Origin: an uncultured Cryomorphaceae bacterium
Lineage (GTDB): Bacteria; Bacteroidota; Bacteroidia; Flavobacteriales; Schleiferiaceae
Length of the DNA: 11,922 nucleotides
Assembly (NCBI GenBank): GCA_913049755.1
Contig: CAJWXO010000030.1
Location: 1 to 11,922, forward strand
Reading direction: 5' to 3'
The position numbers were made by a program, and so were the translations under genes. Below the pieces are notes generated by a model. That model was given only the letters and a program-made list of their open reading frames with translations. It was not told the origin of the DNA and ran no database searches. Position 1 is the stretch's first letter. Each line of letters opens with the position of its first letter. Below, in pieces: positions 1 through 6,424 of the stretch.

Positions 1-1795
1 TGGTGGGATAATAAATTTAGTTACAAAAAAAGGACGAGAGTTACCGTTTAATGGATCCTTACAAGTTGGAGTTGGAACAAGAGATAAATATAATTTTGGA
101 GGAAATATTTCTATTCCCATTGGGCAAGTTAGAATAAATACAAATATTGGAGTTAATGACCGTAATATGTTAGGTGGTGGTGCTACATATCGTGACTATA
201 GACTCCCCGACACAAGCTACTCAACGCAGGAAATAAGTAATTCAAATAGAGAAGATTTAAGTTATAATGCACAATTTGGTCTAGACTGGGAGCTGAAAAA
301 GAAATATATTTTTGGACTTTCCTTTGGAACAAGTCAACGTTATCGAAATTCATGGGATTCTGCATTCTTTGATAATAAATCCGAAGACAACTCTGAAACT
401 TCTTCGGCAATACAAACTACATTAAATGATTCCAAAGATTTAGATCAAAATATTTCTATTCGTTTTGAACGAAAGTTCGAAGAAGAAACAAAGAAATGGA
501 CTGCAGATTTTAGACTTTCAAATAATAATGATAATAATTTAGATGAATCAATAATTGTTCGAGATGTAAATTACCCTGTAGCTTTTACTTACGATGGAGC
601 ATACCAAGAAAATTTTCTTATCAATGGACAAGGACTCCGAGCAAATTTTCAAACAGATATTGAATGGCCCATAAGCGAGAAAACAAAAATAGATTTTGGA
701 TTAAGAAGTAATTGGAGAAATACTTTTGAGGATCAAGAAGCCCAGCAATTAAAGACAATTTCAAGTAGTTTTAAATATGATTCACTTAGAAGTTTCATAA
801 CTGATATGAAAAATCAAGTTCATGCCGGATATATAACATTGGGTCATGCATTTTCCAAAAAATGGAAAGGTCAACTAGGGTTAAGATATGAACATGCAAT
901 AATTTCCATAAAGACAAGTGATACGACCAATATTAATAGAGTCATTCCTGGGTTATTTCCAAGTGCTTATTTAACCTACAGTCCCAAAAAAGGGACTGAC
1001 TTCCAGTTTAGCTACTCTTTGAGAGTCAATCGACCTGACGGAAGATGGGGCGGTAATCTAAATCCTAATATTGATTACTCTAACCCGTCAAGCCTGAGAA
1101 AAGGAAACCCAGAATTAAATCCGGAATTTACTAATTCAATAGATTTTAGTGCTGTTCAATATGGACGTTGGGGATCTGTCTCAGGGTCATTTTATAGCAA
1201 GCACACGGTCAATATGATGTCTCGCTTCATTGAAACACTTCCTGATGGGGTAGTGATGATGTCATGGGAAAATTTTAATTCACGAGACAACTATGGGGTA
1301 AGTACCAACGCGAATATTAAACTTAATAAAAGTATTAGAATGCAAATTTCTGGAGATGCATTCTATTCTCAAATTAATGGTCGGAATGTGTTGTCTAACC
1401 TTACTACAAGTGGATTTGGATGGCAAGGGCGAAGTAATCTCATGATTCAAACATCAAAAAATCAGCAATTACAAGTGAGTTACTCGCAATGGGGAGCGGG
1501 CCCAACAGGTCAAGGGCTGCGCAAAGGAATCCATTTCTTTAATGCTGCCTACAAAATGAATCTTCTAAATAAAAGGTTTTCACTATCAGCAAGAATATCT
1601 GATATTTTCAATACTAGAAAGTTTAGATACCTTCAGTATACGGACCGCTTAGATATTGATTTTATGAGATACCGAGAGAGCCGTATTGCTTGGCTGACAC
1701 TTCAATATAATTTTGGGAAAATGGACCCCCGAAGCAAGGGTAATTATCGCTCTGGAAGTTCCGGAGGATCAAGAGACAATGTTATAGGTATGTGA
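1..1795 (+). CDS. TonB-dependent-receptor-like outer-membrane beta-barrel protein, 5'-truncated by the window edge
   Basis: The reading frame is open from base 2 and gives 597 visible residues, ending in TGA at 1793-1795. The first visible residues, GGIINLVTKKG, match the typical end of a TonB-receptor plug domain, so the signal peptide, any carboxypeptidase-regulatory-like domain and most of the plug (perhaps 200 residues) lie outside the window. The ATG at 167 is internal and not the start. The remainder alternates short aromatic and polar strands as in a barrel. It contains the block NRPDGRWGGNLNP...GNPELNPE, characteristic of the Bacteroidota outer-membrane barrel family (OMP_b-brl_3 type). 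The last strand ends at YNFGK and is followed by a charged, Gly/Ser-rich tail (SGSSGGSRDNVIGM). The role is presumably TonB-coupled uptake or another outer-membrane function; the substrate cannot be told. The msrA gene starts 2 nt downstream, suggesting cotranscription. The family call is confident, the substrate unknown. Confidence 0.88.
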   Translation, partial: GGIINLVTKKGRELPFNGSLQVGVGTRDKYNFGGNISIPIGQVRINTNIGVNDRNMLGGGATYRDYRLPDTSYSTQEISNSNREDLSYNAQFGLDWELKKKYIFGLSFGTSQRYRNSWDSAFFDNKSEDNSETSSAIQTTLNDSKDLDQNISIRFERKFEEETKKWTADFRLSNNNDNNLDESIIVRDVNYPVAFTYDGAYQENFLINGQGLRANFQTDIEWPISEKTKIDFGLRSNWRNTFEDQEAQQLKTISSSFKYDSLRSFITDMKNQVHAGYITLGHAFSKKWKGQLGLRYEHAIISIKTSDTTNINRVIPGLFPSAYLTYSPKKGTDFQFSYSLRVNRPDGRWGGNLNPNIDYSNPSSLRKGNPELNPEFTNSIDFSAVQYGRWGSVSGSFYSKHTVNMMSRFIETLPDGVVMMSWENFNSRDNYGVSTNANIKLNKSIRMQISGDAFYSQINGRNVLSNLTTSGFGWQGRSNLMIQTSKNQQLQVSYSQWGAGPTGQGLRKGIHFFNAAYKMNLLNKRFSLSARISDIFNTRKFRYLQYTDRLDIDFMRYRESRIAWLTLQYNFGKMDPRSKGNYRSGSSGGSRDNVIGM

Positions 1796-1797
1796 TT

Positions 1798-2376
1798 ATG
1801 AAAAAACTCTTTCAATTTTTAATAATTATTATACTTTCTACTTCATGCTCAGCTCAGGAAAGTGAACCGAATAACAATAAAAAATCTACAAAACATATGG
1901 AAACAGCAGTATTAGCTAGTGGTTGCTTTTGGGGGACAGAATATTTCTTAAAGCGCATTGATGGTGTTATCTCAACTACTGTTGGGTATACCGGAGGGTT
2001 TGTGAACAATCCAACCTATGAACAAGTTTGTTCAAAGCGCACAGGGCATTATGAGGCTACAGAAGTAATTTTCGATCCGCAAAAAACAAACTATGAGGAA
2101 ATCGTTAGAGTATTCTTCGAAACTCATGACCCAACCCAAGTAAATGGACAGGGACCCGATATAGGGCCCCAATACAAAAGTGCAATATTTTATATTGATG
2201 AATCGCAAAAGATTATAGCGCAAAAGCTCATCAATATTCTCACTGCTAAAGGATTAAGGATCGCTACTGAATTAAAATCCGCAGAAGTATTTTACGCCGC
2301 AGAATCTTATCACCAGGACTACTATGACATTAAAGGTGGATCTCCATATTGTCATGGTTTTCGCGCCCTATTTTAA
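1798..2376 (+). CDS. msrA: Peptide-methionine (S)-S-oxide reductase MsrA, exported
   Basis: This protein reduces the S-epimer of methionine sulfoxide in oxidised proteins. The catalytic motif GCFWG lies at residues 42-46 (Cys43), followed by the family signatures GYTGG, TYEQVCSKRTGH and YHQDYY. A cysteine near the C-terminus (PYCHGF) is a candidate resolving residue. The first 20 residues are a Lys-Lys plus Leu/Ile-rich signal peptide ending in LSTSC, so Cys17 may be lipidated. The leucine is at -4 rather than -3, so lipoprotein status is likely but not certain. An Asn/Lys-rich linker separates the signal from the catalytic domain, which implies action in the periplasm or at the outer membrane. 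I chose the ATG at 1798; an in-frame GTG at 1792 overlaps the preceding stop and would add only two residues before the Lys-Lys. The gene begins 2 nt after the receptor gene, so the two are probably one transcript. Length (192 residues) is normal for a single-domain MsrA plus signal. Confidence 0.93.
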   Translation: MKKLFQFLIIIILSTSCSAQESEPNNNKKSTKHMETAVLASGCFWGTEYFLKRIDGVISTTVGYTGGFVNNPTYEQVCSKRTGHYEATEVIFDPQKTNYEEIVRVFFETHDPTQVNGQGPDIGPQYKSAIFYIDESQKIIAQKLINILTAKGLRIATELKSAEVFYAAESYHQDYYDIKGGSPYCHGFRALF

Positions 2377-2471
2377 AGTTAAATTCATCTAATTTGAGAA
2401 CATTCATATGTTGAAAACTCTTTCACACACTAATATGTAAATATTGTTTGAATATGTAATTTGGTTACTGA
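2377..2471. other. Intergenic region between msrA and the HU/SPOR gene
   Basis: These 95 bp are AT-rich and noncoding. I see no hairpin with a T-tract and no full TAnnTTTG promoter box. Near matches (TATTGTTTG, with a three-base spacer instead of two, and TAATTTGG) sit just upstream of the next start, so a promoter here is plausible but not demonstrable by eye. Confidence 0.5.
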
Positions 2472-3476
2472 ATGTCAAAACTAAATTATAGTCTCGAACG
2501 CCATCTTTTCCACCTTCTTTTTCAAGAGGAAGCATTGGATATTCCCGGATTTGGACGAATTGAAGTTCAAAAATTTGATGCGGAAATTCAAGAGCAATCT
2601 GGTCTTTGCTTACCTGCGGCGAGGCGCCTTAGCTTCTCTCCAATTGCTAAAAAAAGTGAAATTTTAATAAATCACCTAGCTCGTTACGAAGGACTTTCAT
2701 TTGATTCTGCAAGAGATATCGTAGAATCAATAACTAGAAATTGGAGACAAGAATTAAACCAAGGCAAACGACTTAGGCTTGAGGGAATTGGATCATTCTC
2801 TAAAACAGGCCTTCAATGGGTGTTCCAGGCTTCAGTAGAGGCTAATTTTTTACCTGAGGCATTCGGACTACCAATATTCCGAGTTACTCCGTTGAGTCAA
2901 AAAGAGTCCAGCCCAAAAGAACTCAAAACGGTTGCTGCCTTAGGACGTTCAGAAAACAGAAAAAGAATAGAAAAATGGCGATCACCGATACGTACAGCGG
3001 CAGTAATGATTGGAGTTGTTAGTCTCTTGGCACTAGGCACGACAAAAGATGACTACCGAGAAATGATTCAAAATGCGTCTCTACAGCCCAATTGGAAGTT
3101 ATTGGAGGACAAATTAAAAGCATGGAGCAATTCTGAAAAAATCGATCCAGTAACAGAAATTACTATTAACCAACCAGTAGAGAGAATTAACAAAAAAGAT
3201 TTTGTCAAGCCCACTTCAGGAGAGATCAAAACAAATTCTACGGAATTAGAAACCAAAAAGAATTTCTCCCTTATTGTAGGGGCATTTGCAGAAATAAATA
3301 ATGCCGAAAGACTTGTCAAGGATTTAAAATCTAATGGATATCCTGCTGCATTAATAAAACGAAGAGGAGAATTAACAAAAGTTGCCATTGAGAGCTTTCA
3401 TAATAGAGAATCAGCTCAATCAGAAAAAGAGAATATATATCTTCAATTTCCTGGTGTCTGGATTTATGCTCAATGA
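2472..3476 (+). CDS. HU-like (CCDC81-type) / transmembrane / SPOR-domain protein
   Basis: This 334-residue protein has a layout typical of a Bacteroidota family. Residues 1-60 and about 62-141 look like two tandem HU-related domains of the bacterial CCDC81 type, the second containing GKRLRLEGIGSFSKTG (about residues 98-113). A basic stretch (about 162-174) precedes one transmembrane helix at about 174-190 (AAVMIGVVSLLALG). A Thr/Lys/Glu-rich linker follows, then a SPOR domain from about 263 to the end (FSLIVGAFAEINNAERLVKDL). In the family, SPOR domains bind denuded peptidoglycan strands, often at division sites. The predicted topology puts the HU-like part in the cytoplasm and SPOR in the periplasm, which is inference. 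Whether the HU-like part binds DNA is unknown. The start ATG at 2472 follows a 95-bp gap. The stop overlaps the thioesterase start by ATGA, indicating translational coupling. Confidence 0.88.
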   Translation: MSKLNYSLERHLFHLLFQEEALDIPGFGRIEVQKFDAEIQEQSGLCLPAARRLSFSPIAKKSEILINHLARYEGLSFDSARDIVESITRNWRQELNQGKRLRLEGIGSFSKTGLQWVFQASVEANFLPEAFGLPIFRVTPLSQKESSPKELKTVAALGRSENRKRIEKWRSPIRTAAVMIGVVSLLALGTTKDDYREMIQNASLQPNWKLLEDKLKAWSNSEKIDPVTEITINQPVERINKKDFVKPTSGEIKTNSTELETKKNFSLIVGAFAEINNAERLVKDLKSNGYPAALIKRRGELTKVAIESFHNRESAQSEKENIYLQFPGVWIYAQ

Positions 3477-3994
3477 ATAAAAAACTAGCATCAGTATCAC
3501 TTTCTGTAATGACAGAAATTGTTTTGCCTAATGATACTAATAATCTAAACAACCTTTTTGGCGGACAACTGCTTAGTTGGATGGATCGTTGTGCAGCAAT
3601 ATCAGCTCATAGACATTGCCGGCAAACCGTTGTAACTGCCACAGTGAACCATGTCTCATTTAAAGAGGCAATACCCCAAGGCTCCATAGTAACTCTTGAA
3701 GCTAAAGTGTCTAGGGCATTTAAAACCTCTATGGAGATTTTTATTGATGTATTTACGGAAGATCAGCGGGGAAATGGAGAAAAGACCAAATGTAATGAAG
3801 CCATCTACACATTTGTAGCGGTAGATAACAATGGTAATCCAATTGAGGTTCCAGAGGTTGTCGCTGAGAGCGAAATAGAAAAACAACGGTTTGATGGAGC
3901 TCTCAGGCGTAGGCAACTTGCATTAATTTTATCAGGGAAAATGGCTCCTGATCAAGCGACTGAGCTTAAGGCTCTATTTTTTGGCGCTGAATAA
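3473..3994 (+). CDS. Acyl-CoA thioesterase, hotdog fold (YciA/BFIT/ACOT type)
   Basis: This 173-residue single-hotdog thioesterase is expected to hydrolyse acyl-CoA to free fatty acid and CoA in the cytoplasm. The N-terminal signature PNDTNNLNNLFGGQLLSWMD (residues 19-38) matches the family's active-site helix. Asp38 is the likely catalytic acid and the preceding Asn/Gly residues contact substrate. The segment TVNHVSFKEAIPQGSIVTLEAKVSRA follows in two parts as the usual second strand block, and TSMEIFIDVF is the third. The C-terminus is helical (RRRQLALILSG). Chain-length preference cannot be read from sequence. The ATG at 3473 lies inside the end of the HU/SPOR gene (ATGA overlap). It ends 8 bp from the stop of the convergent membrane-protein gene, with no recognisable terminator between them. 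Confidence 0.92.
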   Translation: MNKKLASVSLSVMTEIVLPNDTNNLNNLFGGQLLSWMDRCAAISAHRHCRQTVVTATVNHVSFKEAIPQGSIVTLEAKVSRAFKTSMEIFIDVFTEDQRGNGEKTKCNEAIYTFVAVDNNGNPIEVPEVVAESEIEKQRFDGALRRRQLALILSGKMAPDQATELKALFFGAE

Positions 3995-4002
3995 TATTTA
4001 GC

Positions 4003-4911
4003 CTATATCATTATTTGAACTATCGCCGCAAGTAAAAGTGTCGGCGTAAGCCAATACCGGAGTTTTTTGGGATGAATATAATCTTTTAAATTGACAAGAT
4101 GTGGGCCAAAAAAAACAGCCAATAATGGCATGTATTCATTGCTCGCAGGCAATAAAAACGCCAATATAATTCCATACCCTATTCCCACCCAACTAAGCAA
4201 TAGTCCGCGTCTTTTCGGCTTTTTTGCATTTACTAATGCCTTCAATGTTTGACCAAGGGCAAAAATACCCCAAACAAGAATAACATATTCACCGATTAAA
4301 GGCCATCGAAACGAAATATTTCCTGTGAAATCATAATTGAACATTTGTAGTTGTTTAGATGAGAACAGTAGAACAAAAACATATAGTGCTATTGGCAACA
4401 GCCAAGCAAGTGAAACTTGCAATGCAGCTTTAATATCCGTTTTCAAACCTACTGAAAGAGAAAGAACTGATGGAGCCCAAAGCGAAAGCAATGAAGGGTG
4501 AATAAGACCTAACAAAGCCGCGACAAAACCTAAATTACTTCTCGTTCTTAGGGGGGTTTTCCTCTCATCTCCGAGCTCAAAAGTGATTGCCAACCAAATG
4601 GCTGATCCAACACTCAGAAGTGATTCTTTCCAAGTTAAAGGATCATTAGTGATAGCTATTAGCAAACACCACCAAGACCAGCCTAAAAGATAATTAGACA
4701 AAAGATATCTACTCCTGTAAACCAGAATCACATTTATTAACCAGGACGATAAACCTATACATATTGGCCCTAACCAAAAATCAAAATTAAATTCAAGAAG
4801 CATTGAACTTCGGAAAAAATTCATACCCGCAGTTCCTACAAAAGTTGTAAAAACTAATAATATGGCAATACCAGGATGGGGATTTCTAAAAATATGAGAC
4901 GTTGATAGCAC
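4003..4911 (-). CDS. Polytopic membrane protein, DUF6427-like, function unknown
   Basis: This 302-residue protein is hydrophobic almost throughout, with roughly eight or nine membrane spans. Examples are about residues 15-33, 46-64, 76-87, 100-112, 127-145, 165-183, 207-222, 238-255 and 286-301. A short cytoplasmic-looking basic segment (KKPKRRG) lies near 230. Length, N-terminus (SHIFRNPHPGIAILL) and context recall the Bacteroidota family DUF6427, whose function is not known; I recognise it by resemblance only. The start used is GTG at 4909-4911. The next in-frame ATG would remove the first span, and a stop lies seven codons upstream of the GTG. It is divergent from the small membrane-protein gene at 4950. 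A -7 box TAATTTTG lies on the minus strand at 4931-4938, about 20 nt upstream of the GTG. Its 3' end is convergent with the thioesterase gene. Confidence 0.78.
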   Translation of the reverse strand: MLSTSHIFRNPHPGIAILLVFTTFVGTAGMNFFRSSMLLEFNFDFWLGPICIGLSSWLINVILVYRSRYLLSNYLLGWSWWCLLIAITNDPLTWKESLLSVGSAIWLAITFELGDERKTPLRTRSNLGFVAALLGLIHPSLLSLWAPSVLSLSVGLKTDIKAALQVSLAWLLPIALYVFVLLFSSKQLQMFNYDFTGNISFRWPLIGEYVILVWGIFALGQTLKALVNAKKPKRRGLLLSWVGIGYGIILAFLLPASNEYMPLLAVFFGPHLVNLKDYIHPKKLRYWLTPTLLLAAIVQIMI

Positions 4912-4920
4912 GATTTTCAG

Positions 4921-4928
4921 TAAATTTG
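4921..4928 (+). promoter_or_regulatory. Candidate -7 promoter box (TAAATTTG) for the small membrane protein
   Basis: TAAATTTG is an exact match to the Bacteroidota primary-sigma -7 consensus TAnnTTTG. It lies 21 nt upstream of the ATG at 4950. A TTG at 4902-4904 could act as the -33 element, but the 16-nt spacer is a little short of the usual range. It is paired back to back with the minus-strand box at 4931-4938. Confidence 0.5.
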
Positions 4929-4930
4929 TT

Positions 4931-4938
4931 CAAAATTA
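4931..4938 (-). promoter_or_regulatory. Candidate -7 promoter box (TAATTTTG, minus strand) for the DUF6427-like gene
   Basis: On the minus strand these bases read TAATTTTG, an exact fit to TAnnTTTG, about 20 nt upstream of the GTG start at 4911. No convincing -33 TTG was seen at the expected distance. Only two bases separate it from the plus-strand box. Confidence 0.45.
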
Positions 4939-4949
4939 ATAGTATAGCC

Positions 4950-5120
4950 ATGCCATTTCGTTTCTTTTTCGAAAGTTTAGGTAAAATTTTCGAATTTACT
5001 TTTCAAATTTTACCAGTTGTAGGAAATAATCTAAACTATATATTCATGGCGGCCATAGCTGGACTCGGTGGGTATTGGCTTCGTGAAATGCTGAAACATC
5101 AAAAAGCTGGAGAAAAATAG
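4950..5120 (+). CDS. Small single-span membrane protein (DUF6341-like), function unknown
   Basis: This 56-residue protein has an amphipathic, Phe-rich N-terminus (MPFRFFFESLGKIFEF), one clear transmembrane segment at about 26-44 (NNLNYIFMAAIAGLGGYWL) and a short basic tail (REMLKHQKAGEK). The start is the ATG at 4950. A TTG at 4902 in the same frame would overlap the divergent gene and add an unlikely 16-residue leader, and the -7 box at 4921-4928 would then fall inside the gene. The layout (an N-terminal amphipathic helix, one span and a charged tail) and the position next to a DUF6427-like gene near purD fit the small Bacteroidota family DUF6341 as I remember it. The sequence is too short for a firm family call without a profile search. 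No function is known. Confidence 0.7.
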   Translation: MPFRFFFESLGKIFEFTFQILPVVGNNLNYIFMAAIAGLGGYWLREMLKHQKAGEK

Positions 5121-5216
5121 ATCATTTTTTTCTTTTCACACATAATTAGCTAGTTTTTGGAGGGGTTTGAATATATTTATATTCATTCTTAATTATTACA
5201 ATCCTAAACTAACGAA
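5121..5216. other. Intergenic region upstream of the TPR lipoprotein gene
   Basis: These 96 bp hold a pyrimidine-rich run after the preceding stop (ATTTTTTTCTTTT) but no matching stem for a terminator. A near -7 box, TATATTTA (5172-5179), differs from TAnnTTTG only in the last base, but there is no TTG at the right distance. Nothing firm can be called. Confidence 0.4.
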
Positions 5217-6365
5217 ATGAAGACGACACCCATAATTATATTAGCCATCTCTGCTTTTGCCTTTGCAGCGTGTAACCAGACTGGCGGCGGGAAATTATCT
5301 GAAGAAGATGTCCGCAATTTTGCAATTACACATATTGAAAGCCAAGTTGGTTACGAAGATGCAATTGATGGTTTTTTAAATGGACTTTCAGATGAACTAA
5401 TAGCCTGGACAAATCCCGTTTGGAGAAGCACCCCGAATAAATATAACTCTGAGGGGACAGATGGAAGTGCATTTTATGAGGACTCCATCAAAGTATCTGT
5501 ACATGACGTATATATGATGGGAAGTCATGCTAATGTCTTTGGTACCGTTCGATTTTATATCGATGGTGTTACTACTACTTATCGAAATTTTTCAGGCATA
5601 ATCGGGAAAGAAAATGGCAAATTAAAATGGCAACGATGGATGGGAGTTGATAACCAGAATTTAGCCCAAGGCTTTCTTTGGCCCTCCACCGAACTTGAAG
5701 GAGGCTTGTCTGCATATAATGATATGCGTAATGCGATGATGAATGTGGAATTTGAATTGGCAAAAGCTATTTCTGATACTCTTGTTGAAAAAGACCCCAA
5801 TTGGGCAACTGCACATTTAGGCCAAATGCAATATTATTGGGCGAAAAAAGATGATTCAAAACTTCAAGAGGTCATGGAATTAGCATTGTCAAAATGTGAA
5901 AATGCAAGCCGGGCTGAAAAACACTTCATTCAGTCCTACACTCAAGATAGAGAAACTGGTCAGAGAGAACTTGAGTTAGCAATGATGCATGCCCCTGATG
6001 ACCCTATGATTAGAGTATGGTATGCTTGGAATTTAGAGGACAATAAACTCGCAATTGATATATTAAAACGTGCATGGTGGAGATTACCTGAGCACGGTGG
6101 AGTAAACAATATGCTTGGATATAAATACATGGCCGATGGGAATATGGAAAAAGCGAAAAAACATTTTGAAATTTTTGCTAGAGCGAATGCAGAAGTTCCA
6201 AACGCATATGACTCCTATGGTGACTATTACATTCAGTCGGGAGATTATGAAAAAGCAAAAGAAATGTTCCTTAAAGCTTATGATACAGACAAATCTTGGA
6301 CTGCATCAAAAGAAAAAGCAGAGAGAATAGAAGAAAGAATGACTAGAGCGAGCTCAGAAGAATAA
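5217..6365 (+). CDS. TPR-containing putative lipoprotein with NTF2/SnoaL-like N-terminal domain, function unknown
   Basis: This 382-residue protein starts with a signal peptide whose hydrophobic stretch ends in AFAFAAC. Cys19 is the probable lipidation site, followed by a flexible NQTGGGK linker. Phe at -3 is not ideal for a lipobox. Residues about 28-145 (helices, then the strands DSIKVSVHDVYMMGSHANVFG, shown here as positions 89-109, and the closing LKWQRWMGVDN) resemble a nuclear-transport-factor-2/SnoaL-like cone fold, assigned by style only. Residues about 165-375 are helical, with two clear TPR units near 296-328 and 329-361 (YMADGNMEKAKKHF and YIQSGDYEKAKEMF). TPRs normally mediate protein contacts, so an envelope scaffold or ligand-sensing role is conceivable, but no function can be assigned. 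The gene stands alone: a 96-bp gap lies upstream and a bidirectional terminator overlaps the region just after its stop, facing purD. Confidence 0.8.
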   Translation: MKTTPIIILAISAFAFAACNQTGGGKLSEEDVRNFAITHIESQVGYEDAIDGFLNGLSDELIAWTNPVWRSTPNKYNSEGTDGSAFYEDSIKVSVHDVYMMGSHANVFGTVRFYIDGVTTTYRNFSGIIGKENGKLKWQRWMGVDNQNLAQGFLWPSTELEGGLSAYNDMRNAMMNVEFELAKAISDTLVEKDPNWATAHLGQMQYYWAKKDDSKLQEVMELALSKCENASRAEKHFIQSYTQDRETGQRELELAMMHAPDDPMIRVWYAWNLEDNKLAIDILKRAWWRLPEHGGVNNMLGYKYMADGNMEKAKKHFEIFARANAEVPNAYDSYGDYYIQSGDYEKAKEMFLKAYDTDKSWTASKEKAERIEERMTRASSEE

Positions 6366-6383
6366 GTTCTTCATTCTATAAAC

Positions 6384-6424
6384 TAAATAAAAGCCTTGTT
6401 CAATTTGAACAAGGCTTTTATTTA
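6384..6424. terminator. Bidirectional intrinsic terminator between the TPR lipoprotein gene and purD
   Basis: This is a perfect 41-nt palindrome centred on base 6404. It has 19-bp arms with core AAAAGCCTTGTTCA / TGAACAAGGCTTTT and a 3-nt ATT loop. The A/T-rich outer bases give a T-run on the 3' side in both directions, so it can end transcripts from either strand. It begins about 20 nt after the lipoprotein stop. It contains the purD stop codon (6418-6420) and the last bases of the final purD codons. Confidence 0.88.

Noticed and set aside
167..169. ATG as start of the left-hand barrel protein
   Set aside because: The frame is open back to base 2 and starts with plug-domain residues GGIINLVTKKG, so the true start lies outside the window.
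3068..3388. Minus-strand open frame of about 106 codons
   Set aside because: It lies entirely inside the HU/SPOR gene, has no family features, and its hydrophobic look is the usual reverse-complement shadow of a Lys/Glu-rich coding strand.
4902..4949. TTG start giving a longer small membrane protein
   Set aside because: It would overlap the divergent gene and place the exact -7 box inside the coding region; the ATG at 4950 gives a normal compact protein.
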